From NCBI GenBank assembly GCA_029532625.1, contig JARFXM010000011.1:868001-932000 (forward strand): a stretch of 64,000 bases of DNA, written 5' to 3'. The notes below the pieces were generated by a model. That model had not been told where the DNA came from. It worked only from the letters and a program-made list of their open reading frames with translations, and searched no databases. The position numbers were made by a program, and so were the translations under genes. Source of the stretch: Lomentospora prolificans (lineage: Eukaryota; Ascomycota; Sordariomycetes; Microascales; Microascaceae). Positions 23,257-34,339 of the stretch are shown piece after piece (positions within the stretch are counted from its first letter, which is position 1; each line of letters opens with the position of its first letter).

Positions 23257-25226
23257 TCAATGAGCAAATCTGAAGTCTAACCTCTTGTTACCCTCATCCT
23301 TGGTCGTTCGTAGGTAGTCATCCTTCTCCTCTGGGCTCATTTCATTCCAGATGCGATCCCTTGTCTTGTTCCGCCATATGTAGTAGACCTTCACGAAGAT
23401 AGTCATGACTACGTTCCAGGCGACCAAAGCAAGAAGCACCTTGTTTCCGCGTCTGTAGAAGGGCGCATCGTCCGCGCGGTAAATCTACATTGGGAAAATT
23501 AATCGGCAAGCTCTTTTATTGGGTTGTCGAAAATCTGAGATATGTTTCCGGGATTGCAGAATCCGACTCACATTAGAGGAGATAATTGTGCTTGCCTGGC
23601 ATATCATATTATACAGCGCACTGCCCAGGGTCCTCGTCCGTACTGAACCGGCGTTACGCGATGTGAGACTGACTGTTCGAAAACTTGGTTAGATCATGGA
23701 GAAGCCCCGCCCAAGCTTTTGCGCCTGGTTATTACTCACCATTGATGGAATGGATATAAGGGAAGCCGATCATAAGAATAGTAATGGTGTACCAGCTCCA
23801 CGGACTTGCCGTCGACGGAAGTAGTTCCAGCGCAAGTAGTAAGACTAAACACCAGAAACAATAAAATAGGACAATAGCCATACGGTTGTTTATCTTTTCC
23901 GAGTACCAAGTCCAGAAGACAAGCTGCGTCAAGAATAAAACATATGCTGGGATGGTCAAGAGGTTGGTCTGAAAGGTGTCAAAGCCAAGATTGCGCAGGG
24001 TTAGCGTGAGGTATGCGCTAACTGGGGACGTGGGTATAAGAAGCGTAAGCGATATGGCATACAAAGGCCAAAGGTCGTAGTCGAGAAGGGATGCCCATAG
24101 CAACTTGAGAGTTATTCCTTGGCGGTTGTGCATTCCTCCCTGAGGAAGCAAAATGATTAGCTACCTATCTCCGTAAGAGCATACCAGGGTGGGAATGGCG
24201 AAGAAGAAAAGTAATGCGATGCTGCGAATAGAAAGTTGCTCTTACCTTACCGGGGTCGTCACGTAAGACCCGGTTGACCATGATAACCTCCTCACGCTCT
24301 GTGAACCAACCATCTTTACCCCGGAACCAACTCGCTGTTTGTGTGGGGCTTGGAGGGAGGTAAAACCAGGAGAGGATCCCGATAACTGCGGTTAATGCCC
24401 CTTCAAGGACGAACAGCCACCTCCAGCCTTCCCATCCACGGATGTCGCGCATATGTAGGATTCCAAAGGCCAGGAAAGCTGCGATGATATATGTGGCGTG
24501 CGATGAGCAGTAGAACCAGGCAACACGCATTGGTAGTTCCTTGTTGGTATAGAAGTATGATAGGTAAAGCAAGGCATCGGGGATGAATCCACCTTCAACC
24601 AACCCTAGCAAAGCACGGGTGGCATAGAAGCTCTTTTCACCCGTAATAAAACCTTGACAGATTCCAATGACGCTCCACGTAACCATTTGAATCGGAATCC
24701 AAACGTCTGGGCCCAGTTTCTTTGAAACCATTTGTGACGGTACCTCGGCCGACAAGAAGCAGAGGTAGAATATCGTCATGCCATAGTTATATTGATTCGT
24801 AGTTAAGCCCAGATCCTTTAACATACCGTCGCTCAAGGCCTGGGATATATTGCCACGATCAAGCTGCAAGGCAAAAAACATAAGGCAGACCCACGAGCAG
24901 ATTCGGTAATCGACCTACAGTCAATGGGTAGTGGATATATTTAGCGCATTTTCTCAAGGATCAGTTCGGTTTCTTTATAGGAATAAATATAAGCTCACCT
25001 TTCTAAGTAGGCGCTTCTCTTCCTCTGGAGTCCACTCAGCAGATGGATCGTATCTATGCCTGCCTTCATATTGGGCAATTGGCTCGTATAAGTCCGCCGA
25101 ACCTCCAGATACGAAGGCATCACCGGTGAAATAAGTGCGTTTGGAAATACCCGCCGTAACATCGATCGACTGGGAAGGCGAGACTTTAAACTCGCTCGAA
25201 GAGTTGGGATCCTTAGTTTCTGCCAT
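23257..25226 (-). CDS. MFS permease, allantoate/anion:cation symporter (Dal5-like) family
   Basis: A plasma-membrane uptake carrier of the fungal ACS family, whose members carry allantoate, nicotinate, pantothenate, biotin or related anions. Exons 24999-25226, 24246-24914, 23740-24139, 23572-23672 and 23257-23484 give 541 residues with consistent phases and GT-AG introns of 67-106 bp. Landmarks: WTPEEEKRLLRKVDYRI at the cytosolic N-terminus before TM1, the family signature LQLDRGNISQAL, SAEVPSQMVSKKLGP (loop 2-3) and LVEGGFIPDALLYLSYFY (TM4-5 region). The C-terminal cytosolic tail is rich in charged residues. The ATG at 25226 starts the MAETKDP sequence. The substrate cannot be told from sequence alone. 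Confidence 0.92.
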
Positions 25227-27343
25227 CTTCAATCAGCTTGTTGCTCACCGCTAAAACATTAAACGAACTGATTATTGGCGATGGTTCGAACTTCAAATCC
25301 AATATGCCAGTCTTACATTGGACTCTCAGTGGCAGACCCTGTTCCTTTTCTACTCGTAGATCTCGGTGTGTGGTCAAGGAGAGTAGATTGCGTGATATCC
25401 GATTTTGGACATATTGTCTTCAGAAGTTTTGAAAGGCATAGACGTGCGCCAGGCCAAAGATGATGCAATATGGGGACCCCACAGAATATATACTGTCTTC
25501 TTGGCCGGTCTCGGTACTTTTCGAGTGCGAGATATCTAGAGTTCCCTGGTCCCCCACCCCGATCTGATCTGCGTGTTACGTACGTGTAACAGTACAACAA
25601 ACACGGGCCTGCCTGTGACCAATGAAACCAAAGCGCGGTGAATATCTGGTTCCTTCGGAGTTAGTAGCCTTTAACTAACCTAACAGCGTCTCACAAAGCT
25701 TGGTCGCTACGCGTCAAGCTCGCATGGCTGTTTTGACTACCTCTTGACACAGAGTATAGGTAGCAAGGGACAGGAGTACGCATAGTGATTTGGTGAAAGA
25801 AATAGCCCAGAGCGGCTGTATGGATCGGGAATTGGATTGATCAAGGTTTTGGATATACCCGGTGGTTCGGGTATTACCAGCCACAGACTGTCGAAGAGCG
25901 TAAAAGAGTATCTGATATCTCGTCTGAGCCGAAAGACTCGCCCATTCAAGTAATAAACGGGATTCGTGAGATCGTGGAACCTTCAATCCCAGCCGCATGG
26001 TTGGAGATTTGCGTCATCATTCTGAGGCACTGACGCTCAAGCTCCGCGGAGATATCCCATACCCCCACGATGACGCGAGTTATGCTACCAAGGTTCCCCG
26101 CCTCTCTCTCTAGGTAACCGTAGCTAGGTCGAGAGTATTATATCTATTGCAGAAACCGGAATCGGAACGTGCTTGGCTTCGACGCGTTCCGATAGAAATA
26201 TGAGCGCTTGTGTCCGGGTTGTATTGCGGCTTTACTTACTGAATGTCTAGCGCCAGACGAATACGATGCTTCTCTTAGAAATTTCGCTCCATTTTAGGAA
26301 GTAATACATCCCGAACTGGGATTTATTCGGGTCCATCCAGCTACAGGGCCAAGCGATGATTCAGCCACAGCTGCAAATCTCATAATATTACTACTTCCCT
26401 CCTCGAGTGATGAGGTCTTTTCCACTTTCCTTCGATAATAATCTGGCATCATGTTTTCCCACGCTTCCCTTCACGAGATCATTTCCATCATCTCCTGGAT
26501 CTTCTTGTAGCTAATAGTACCGTTCTCAGTGTCTTTTCGAAGCTGTGATAGTCAAGCATCTTCTGCCTTTTCTTGGTGCCGGACAACTTATGCCACAGCC
26601 GCCTCACCTACTCTTAGACTCCGCTTCCAACTTAGCATTCACAAAGTAATGCAGTTTGCGGAGCAAAACATTCTCGGTACGTGTCTCATCACCAATGTCG
26701 GTTACGAACGCTCCGATTATAGACCCGTCGCCGGTAGCGTCCGTCGTCTTGGAAGGCCGCACTTTGCGAACTTTGATCGGGCAACAGCCAAGGAATCTCA
26801 GCCTTCGAATTGGGATCGACATGATTGGCAAAGTCCAGGTTGCCTGCCGGTCCAGAAGGTGTGAATCCAAATGGAGTGCGATGGGAGTCCAACCGCCGCC
26901 CCGCCGGCAACGTCTTGTCTAGACATCTTAAACCTGCCAACTAATTATTGCCGCCCTAGCGCTAGTATGTTGATCACGCTGACAGACGACCTCCCGTCCT
27001 TGAAACCGTATCTACCGCGGCCAAGAAGAAGTTGGTGCCCTAGGACGTCCCTAATCTCTGATTCCTCGGCAATAGAAGGGTTTAAGATACGTAAAGAGTT
27101 AGGGGGAGAGAGTATAGGCGTAGAAGTTCTGAACGGGCGATCGGGTTTGTTAAGACCCGGCGAATTTTGAAGCAAAGTAGCCACCGTTATTTTGCACAAT
27201 CTGGCATGCCCTATGCCATGGGTCGCAGCTAAATTTCGGAATGGTCGTGAGACCTGATTCGGTTACAATTTTCCCCGGTCCGCAGTTGGACTTGCGTCCC
27301 GATGCAGACATGTCATAAAAACAACCAATGAGGACGCACCTGT

Positions 27344-27460
27344 TAGAATCAAACCCTTCGCGCGGCAATCCCGACAGTGGTCTGTCCGGAGTTAAGTTGC
27401 ACTCTTATGCAGTGAGCAACCACCCTCCTAGAATAAGCCCTTCGCGGGAACTCCGACAGT
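27344..27460. repeat. Imperfect direct repeat, ~33 bp, 85 bp apart
   Basis: tagaatcaaacccttcgcgc...cccgacagt (27344-27378) recurs as tagaataagcccttcgcggg...ccgacagt (27429-27460) with a few substitutions and small gaps. It may mark an old segmental duplication or paired regulatory sites. Confidence 0.6.
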
Positions 27461-27652
27461 CTAATGTGGCGTAGGGCAGTGTTCAAAATCTCACGATTGA
27501 CGGAACTTTACTGCCATGCTTACATCTTCTCCTCGCCTCTTAGCCTATCAATATTGACCTCTATGTCACTTCGACTATCTGATCGCTAAAATGCCCGTAA
27601 AGGGAATACGGAACGGCGTGATGACAGGCTTAGACGATATCTCAGGGCGAAT

Positions 27653-27703
27653 CGTTTTCTTTTCTTTCTTTCTCTTTTTTTTCTTTCTCTTTTTTTTCCT
27701 TTT
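27653..27703 (+). repeat. Polypyrimidine (CT) tract
   Basis: About 50 bases almost wholly T and C on the plus strand, about 240 bp before the small secreted protein gene. CT-rich tracts are common in fungal promoters. Confidence 0.6.
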
Positions 27704-27941
27704 GAATGGGTCTCTGATGATTTGCATGAGGGTGCTTTTGGAAGAGCAAGCATTGTTTTGCAGTATGAATCAGGTCGGATATAAATTGGCCATCTCATCC
27801 TTCGATCTCGTCCTAGTCATCTCACCTTAACTCTCCCAAGCACCAGTACTAGTTAGGCATCAAGCTTGCTCCGAAAACTCTTTACATATTTAATTTCTCT
27901 CCCGATCTAACTTTATCCCCCGCCTTTCAACAACCGACATA

Positions 27942-28295
27942 ATGGTCAAAGTCTCGGTCTTCGTTGTGGCTGCCATGAGCGCCATGCCTAGTTTGACCGC
28001 GGCAGCGGCGTGCGCTACTGGCTTTACCTACTGTGGTTCAACCCTATTACATAAAGGTAGGAGAAAAAAAATTATCAGTGGAAATACTCCATGCTGACGG
28101 CTTGCTCCTACAGGGTCATACTACACCGAGATTAAGAACGAGCTGAAAAAACAAGGGCTGGAGGTCTCCACGGACCATGTCCAGAATAGTCTCTTTTCGT
28201 GTGGAGAGGGCGGCTTTGGCTGGATCGGATTTTTGAAGTATTGCGAAGGCTACTGTCAGGATGCAGGGCCCGGCAACAATGATTTCTGTGTTTAG
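27942..28295 (+). CDS. Small secreted cysteine-rich protein, candidate effector
   Basis: Exons 27942-28056 and 28114-28295 flank a 57-bp intron (GTAGGA...CTCCTACAG) and encode 98 residues. Residues 1-20 or so form a signal peptide (hydrophobic, ending in an Ala run), with cleavage likely near Ala23/Cys24. The mature ~75 residues hold six cysteines (24, 31, 68, 82, 86, 97), enough for three disulfides. Local motifs are CATGFTYCGSTLL near the mature N-terminus and YCEGYCQDAG near the end. The CGSTLL...C...YC pattern recalls a widespread family of uncharacterised small secreted proteins in plant-associated ascomycetes. Function is unknown; effector or antimicrobial roles are only possibilities. 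It is too short to stand out as a single open frame. Confidence 0.85.
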
Positions 28296-28937
28296 TCTAA
28301 ACCTAAGAGGCAGTGGAGAAGGCCCTAGGGGTAGAGATTAAATAATGATAGACGATATTAGAGACGTATGGTCACGATGTTATACTCACCACGTCGTATC
28401 TGTAGGAGGCTTCTGCAGTGAAGGATACAATTTTCATGACCAAGAGAAGCGGGCCATGCCTTCTGCTGAAGTTGTATCTGCAAATTAAGCCTGTAATTAC
28501 ATTTCTTCGATTGGTCCAGCCTTAGTTCTCGACATAGCCCTGACAAGCATAACTACAGGTTTGACACCATCTTTGCGGAGTGGCATCTGAGTCAAGCCAG
28601 CGTTTTATTCGAGTCCCGTGTCCTAGTACAGCTTCTCCAAAGGTTATTCGTAGAAACTCATATTGGACTAATATTGACGGCAGTATAGTAAGCCAGTATA
28701 TCCACCAAGATCTCTGATTTTCTTTTTAGTTTTCGGGCATAGATGATGCTTTATCATTCAGCACAAAAGTTTAGTTTCGTTTGCCGGTTTTCTAGTAAGA
28801 AACAGGCATATACTGACGTTGAGCGAATATGCCCTGCGTCATTGATTTAGCGTCCAATCCGGAGTTATCTTCCGACACCCTCGAGGCCGTATAAGGATTC
28901 ACTGTCCAGCTCATTCGCTGTCGCTCGCCCCTCGGTC
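28296..28937. other. Convergent 3' spacer
   Basis: About 640 bp between the ends of the secreted protein gene and the DHA2 exporter gene, with no coding signal. Confidence 0.5.
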
Positions 28938-30663
28938 CTAGGGAAATCTCTTTCTCGTCATTAGCAAGGAGCACACCGTGTGCAGTGCACCCGCAGTCAG
29001 GACAAGGATCCACTCCTTGCTGATGGTTTCGATCACGACATCGAGGCACCTCTGGTTGAGTTCCGGGCTTAGCCCTTGTAGCAACACGCTCCTCGACCCG
29101 GTAATCGCTTGCTGGATATCAGCGTCCGCATATCCCATCCCTCCAAGAACTTCCTTCACATCGCGGAACGCTTCGTTCTGGAAAAGAGCACTGGCAATGG
29201 TTAAACCCAAAAGTTGGCTTTGGCCTTGAGAAATGTTCATGAACTGAATAGCCTCCGGGATCCTGTCCTTCGGTGCGATGCGCGTGGCTACGTCATAGCC
29301 GGCTTGAGTCACTGTCATACCGAAGGCTAAAATCACGGTAAAACCGTAGACGTGGGCGTCCGGCGTACTGGCTGTGACATGGTACATGGCACCGGCCCCT
29401 GCGATTATGAGCAGACCGCAGGCAAGATACCAAACCATGTGGTAACCGAGCCTAGGCAGAGCGAACCCACAAATGACGAGAACAGCCACCAGGATGCAAA
29501 TAAAGGGCATGAGTCGAATGGCTGCTTGGGTGCCGCTTTCGCCGTGGACGAATAAGTAATAAAACGGGACGTAGTAGATTGTGACAAACAGGGAGGAGCC
29601 CAAACACGACATGCAGATGTACAAAAGGACGAGCTGTCGATTGCGGAGGAACTCGCAGGGGAACAGACGGTCAGCTTTGTTTGTCAGGATGCAGAGACTC
29701 TGTGTGGTGGCAAAAGCGGCTGTAAAGATCACGAAAAGTGTCGAAAGCGCGATAAACCGCCTGTCATGCCATGCCCAGATGGCGCCACCAAAGGTAAAGG
29801 CGACAACAAAACAAACGTTCATGGCGGCGTTGAGAATGATGCCAAGCCAATCCATGCTTCTTATCTTCTGGAGAGTTGTTCTTTCAGGCGCTCTCGGAAG
29901 GGAGGGCAGCAAGAAGACGTACACAGGGCTCATGACACCGAATATGACGAGGTTGATGTAGAAAGCCCAGCGCCATGTAGCGGTACTATCAGCGAAGGCA
30001 CCGCCAATTATGGGGCCAAGAATACATCCAAGTCCATAGACCAGTCCGGTGACGCCAACGTATACCGCTGTTTCTGTCGGGTTCGTGGTAATCGCGATCA
30101 GATTGAGGGTTCTTGCATAGAGCCTCTTTATTAGTATCAGTCGTTTCATCTTCCAAGGATATCAATATCGCTTACCCAAGATACATGCCAGCCCCACCAA
30201 CTCCTGCGCATACTCTCCCAATAATCATGGCACTCATGGTGGGAGCCGCTCCGCAAAGCGCACTACCTCCCGCAAACATGGCGAGGCTCCCAATGAATAG
30301 CCACTTCGTGTTGAACAAGGCGTACGCCTTACCGAGAGGAAGGATTCCGCAGACAGAACCGAGGGCCATGCCGACACCGAGCCACCCTAATTGTGTGACA
30401 TTTTCAAATGAGTCCGACACGGAGGCTTGGATGTCGGCCGCGATAGTAGTGTCGAGCCCGTAGAGTAGATTGGCAGAAAATATGGCTATGCAGACCAGGA
30501 ACCACTTGAGACCAGTGATTTTTCGACCAACGGGCTGCTCGTCGCCGTCATTTCCCTTTCGATTGTGGGAGTCAACGGATGAGCGGGCTGCGGGGGAGCT
30601 TGTAGCCGGGGTACTGGTGGCATCAATGCCACCTTTTTCGAGGTCTTGAGATAGAGTCGACAT
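28938..30663 (-). CDS. MFS drug/toxin exporter, DHA2 (14-TM) family
   Basis: A proton-coupled efflux pump family common in fungal secondary-metabolite and drug-resistance loci. Exons 30176-30663 and 28938-30111 flank a 64-bp intron (GTAAGC, branch TACTAAT, CAAG acceptor) and give 553 residues. After a ~45-residue Ser/Thr-rich cytosolic head, TM1 begins KWFLVCIAIFSANLLYGLDTT. LGWLGVGMALGSVCGILPLGK covers TM2 and motif A, and YGLGCILGPIIGG is the antiporter motif C. Hydrophobic segments continue to residue ~400 and the last one lies near the C-terminus. An in-frame ATG at 30732 would add 23 residues; the ATG at 30663 matches the family's usual beginning. It is divergent from the Zn2Cys6 gene, which is its likely regulator. 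Confidence 0.93.
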
Positions 30664-31128
30664 GGCAACAACAGCTTGCGATGTACTGTGCAAGGACAGA
30701 TGGCCTGGCCCAACACAGAGCTGACGACGCAAACATAGGATCCAATGATCTTATATAGAAGCCTACCAGCGGCTCGCATCCAAGTGCATGCGCAGCCACC
30801 GGCGGCCCACTCCGTATTTTCCGGCTCTCTCGAAGCTAGCGCCGCATGGCTCAAGTCCCGAACTTGGATAGATTAGATCTTTATCTAAACCCTGTCCAAT
30901 CAGAGGCGCCGGAATGTACGGAGTTGGAGCACGTCACTCCGAGATACAAATTCCGGAAACTCCGCAGCCCTTTTTCTTTTTCTGTCACCCTCTACGATCT
31001 CTTGCTCCTCGGACGCAAGAGATACCGAGATGACCTTCACTCTATAGCGACACGCAGTGTAAAATCGTTTTCTGCGTCGCTGATCATTCGGTTACATGTT
31101 TATTGGATGTGTACCACCAACTGCACAC
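30664..31128. promoter_or_regulatory. Shared divergent promoter, exporter and Zn2Cys6 regulator
   Basis: A 465-bp region between the two start codons. On the exporter side a TATA-like CTATATAA is at 30751-30758 on the minus strand, about 88 bp before the exporter ATG. Binuclear-cluster proteins usually bind CGG half-sites. CGG or CCG triplets occur here, but I could not single out a convincing paired site by eye. Confidence 0.5.
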
Positions 31129-33472
31129 ATGAATACCCCACCTCGAGAAATCTCCCACGTCGTCAGGAAACCCACTCGCAAGCAAGTATCTAGAGCCTGT
31201 GAGAGCTGTCGAGTTCGGCGTGTTCGATGCGACACTACTACACCATGCAGCAACTGTCGAGGGCGCGGAACGCTGTGCTCAAGGGACGAGCCGGGTGAGA
31301 TCCGTACACTCCCTCAAGCCCTTCGGTAAGCAAATTCCCCTCAACATGGTGAGCACCTTCAAAAGGTCGTAATTGATGGTATTGACGTGGCTTTTTAGGG
31401 AAATCGAGCGTTTAAGATTACAGGTCGAAACTCTACAGGCCCAGATTGGCCGTCGAGAAAGCGATAGCACCCTTGATCAGGCACCTTTCATCCACACATT
31501 CGACAATGCGACCTCTGGATCAAAAGCGCCAACCCGTTCGCAGTTCTACAATGTCAGCGGCGAGGCTTGCGGCGGCGCCCCTCCGTGGGAAGGCATACAT
31601 GTCGCTACCACCCGATCAAAACAGACGTCCTACTTCGGACCCTCTTCAACGGTGTATTTTCTAAGTAGGGTCGGAACTTACGTGGCGTCGGCTCTTCAAG
31701 AGCCCATCGTCGACCAGTACATGCAACTGCGGGGGGCTAGCCGAACACTAAAGAGCATGGCCGCACCGGAGAATAGCGCTGGTCAAGATGGGCTTATCAA
31801 CGCTAAAGGCCCCAATTCGTTGAACGATCGAACTCAGACAGTGGGCTTTTTAGGAAGGGCCCAGGAAGAGTACTTTCTTCGCTTTTTCTGGGAAGCGCAC
31901 TACTGCCTGACTGGAATAGTAGACGCCCGAGAGTTTCGCGAACATTATCAATCTCTCTGGGCGGGTGTTTCCCCAGACACTCCTAGGAGGGCGTCCCCGC
32001 TTGCCGACATAATTATCGCACTCTGTATGCAGTACGGGACCGCCTTTCTCCCTCGGCAATATTGCCGAGCCGGACAACCGGACGACGATACGGCCGAAGA
32101 GGACGCACAGATCGCCGGGCGGTGGTACTACAGACGATGCCAGTCCCTTTTGGCGACTGAGATGGAGAGTCCGAGCCTTGTCGTCGTTCAGTGTCAAATC
32201 TACTCTGCGATGTATCTTTGCAGTGCCTCATTTCAGAATATGTCCTACTCCACCATTGCCCTCGCGGTGCGTACCGCTCATACCCTAGGATTACATGTCG
32301 AGCCGCCACTAGAGATGTCATGGGATCAAAAACAGATGCGAAAGCGAGTTTGGTGCTTTCTTCGCGCCATAGAGACCAAGATATGTTTCAAGATTGGCAG
32401 GCCATCCGCCGGGTTCGAGTGGACCACCGCCATGGACTTCCCTTCGGACAGGCCAGACCTTAATATCTCACCTCCCACAAGCGTCCTGTTAGACCATAAA
32501 ACTGACATTAGTTGGCTAACGTACACGATTCAATTCCAAAAGCTCGTATTTGCGTCTTGCAGCCTGTACTCATCAATCCACAGCAAAGTCTCTGACGCGC
32601 TGTGGAACAACGGCGCAAGGTCGCCGTACTTCGACCCCCAGATTCTCGATTCGTGCGCCAGTTTTCTCGCATCACAGACGAAGACGTTCATCGATTGGAC
32701 CATGCAAGTCCCAGAGGGTCTTCTCATTGCCCGCCGCGACAAGTCGAGTCGGCCCTTCTCCACAGATCGAGCTGGAGTCCGGCTAGAGACAGACGCGCCC
32801 CTATGGCTTCAGAGGCAAAGGGCTTTCCTAGAGCTGACATACCACACCATGTCCATGAACATATACCGAATCTTTATTTGTTTTCCCAGCCCCGGGACAG
32901 CATTGACCTACAATCCCACGTTGGAGGCGCATGCAAGCACAGCGGTCAAACATGCCATTACCCACACACAAATCATGCATCAAATCCTGACAGAGACGGA
33001 AATTCTGAGCGGATGGCTGGAAAGTTTTCAGTGGCAGTGGAACGCCGCGGCCACAATTTTAGGGTATATCATCGCTTATCCACTAAGCCCTATAACTCTT
33101 CAGGCGCGGAAGTCGGTTGATCAAATTCTGGAAATTTTCGAGATATTCAAGGATAACTTTGCTGTAGCGGAGAGTGCTGTGGCATTGACGCGGCAGTTGG
33201 TCGGGAAGGCAGATAAACTGATGTGCAGGTTCAGGACAGGCGTCGGAATAACCTCACCGTTGCCGGTCCCCACACCAACACGCACCAGTGATGGCCTAGA
33301 CACGCCTATGGGGAGTACCTATGCGACTGTGGGCGAATTGGTAGAACACGAGATAGGTGTGGCCGACGATGAGCTCTGGGCACAGTTCTATGAAGACTTT
33401 ATCAACTCGGCAATGTTGGTCGATGCGCCTAGCAACTTTGACGAATTCTTTGGGAAAGATGTGCGTTTTTGA
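31129..33472 (+). CDS. Zn2Cys6 transcription factor
   Basis: A nuclear regulator. Exons 31129-31325 and 31399-33472 (73-bp intron, GTAAGC...TTTTTAG) give 756 residues. The binuclear zinc cluster reads RACESCRVRRVRCD then CSNCRGRGTLC, the six required cysteines, near residues 23-51. It is followed by a short coiled coil (EIERLRLQVETLQAQI) for dimerisation. The fungal-specific TF (middle homology) domain spans about residues 200-430, with AHTLGLHVEP and the downstream RKRVWCFLRAIE element typical of this family. An upstream in-frame ATG (31096) would add 11 residues. Divergence from the DHA2 exporter suggests pathway-specific control of efflux. The inducer is unknown. Confidence 0.93.
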
Positions 33473-33767
33473 GAGCTTGCATGGAGATGGGGGCAGGACC
33501 AGTTCTCGGCTCGGAGCGGAAGATGTCCTGGTTCAAGGGAGGCGGAGTAGAAACGCGGCGATAAAACCGCACTATAGAAAATCTCACGAGAAAGAGTGTC
33601 CACGTAGATTTAGATCAGGATGATATCTGTGTACTTGCCCCCGTATGGCTTCCAACATCTAAGCCAACAGTTGAAAGCTTTTTTATATGGGTGAGACAAT
33701 TGGAGGGTCATGCGAGAGTATACATCGTCTCCCGGATTATCTCGGCAAGGGAGGGGGCTAAGTTGGA
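33473..33767. other. Spacer
   Basis: Short 3' flank of the regulator gene. No feature seen. Confidence 0.5.
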
Positions 33768-34328
33768 GTGGAATATGCCGCCGCCGCGATGAGTTCCGGC
33801 ATCACGTCGTTGACTTCCGGGCTTCTTGAACAAGACAAGGTATCTGGGACATGGAGGTTATCTCGTTTTTCAGTGGTCGGATACCTGCAATCTCAACATT
33901 CGTCGGTATATGACGTGCAGGAAATACATAAAAGGGCCGCCCACTTCTGCTTACAAGCCCTGTTGTGCAGCTTGCAAGAAATCGCTCGGATGGATAAGGA
34001 GTCGACTGATGGGGCCTTTGCCGATTATACGAAATGTTGCTGGCATGATCATCTCAGGCAACTTGGCGCTGAGGAAGCTCTGAACGACGAGCTTCGCTGC
34101 TTGATGGCCGCACTTTTTGGTGAGGCGGACGAAAGTCCTCAGGAATTTTACCAGCGAGGGGCCACAGCAATGCTGGAAACCCGTCCACCACACCGGTTTC
34201 GTACAGTCGCCCTAAGACGGCCGTCGGTGCGTCATATCATCGCAAAACACTCTGCCGTATTCGGCATGTGTACACTCGCCATCTCTGTGCTTCTGACCGT
34301 CAATCGCACCATCTCCATCACGTTCTGA
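33768..34328 (+). pseudogene. NACHT/STAND-type protein remnant
   Basis: An open frame of 186 codons resembles the segment just after the NACHT ATPase in fungal STAND proteins, where a winged-helix-like block reads 'x-x-Leu-x-His-x-Ser-Val-x-x-Tyr-Leu': here LSRFSVVGYLQSQ, followed by AHFCLQALL and FADYTKCCWHDHLR. There is no P-loop, no N-terminal effector domain and no repeat tail, so it is a fragment. It ends in a hydrophobic stretch. It could still be expressed as a short protein, but the missing domains argue for decay. Confidence 0.5.
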
Positions 34329-34339
34329 CCACAACTCCT

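Larger units (their letters stand above)
25227..27941. other. Long spacer with unassigned fragments
   Basis: About 2.7 kb without a confident gene. Minus-strand frames near 26870-26460 can be spliced (GTGAGG donor, TATCACAG acceptor) into something ending DTENGTISYKKIQEMMEMIS, which faintly recalls an EF-hand, but the frames do not fit cleanly. A Cys-containing 72-codon minus frame lies at 27150-27368. The right end should carry the promoter of the small secreted protein. Confidence 0.3.

Noticed and set aside
26460..26870. Possible EF-hand gene on the minus strand
   Set aside because: The EF-hand-like ending and the upstream frame cannot be joined in phase by the available splice sites, and no second EF-hand is visible.
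30666..30732. Upstream start for the DHA2 exporter
   Set aside because: The 23 extra residues are not typical of the family and lie close to the TATA-like element, so the ATG at 30663 is preferred.
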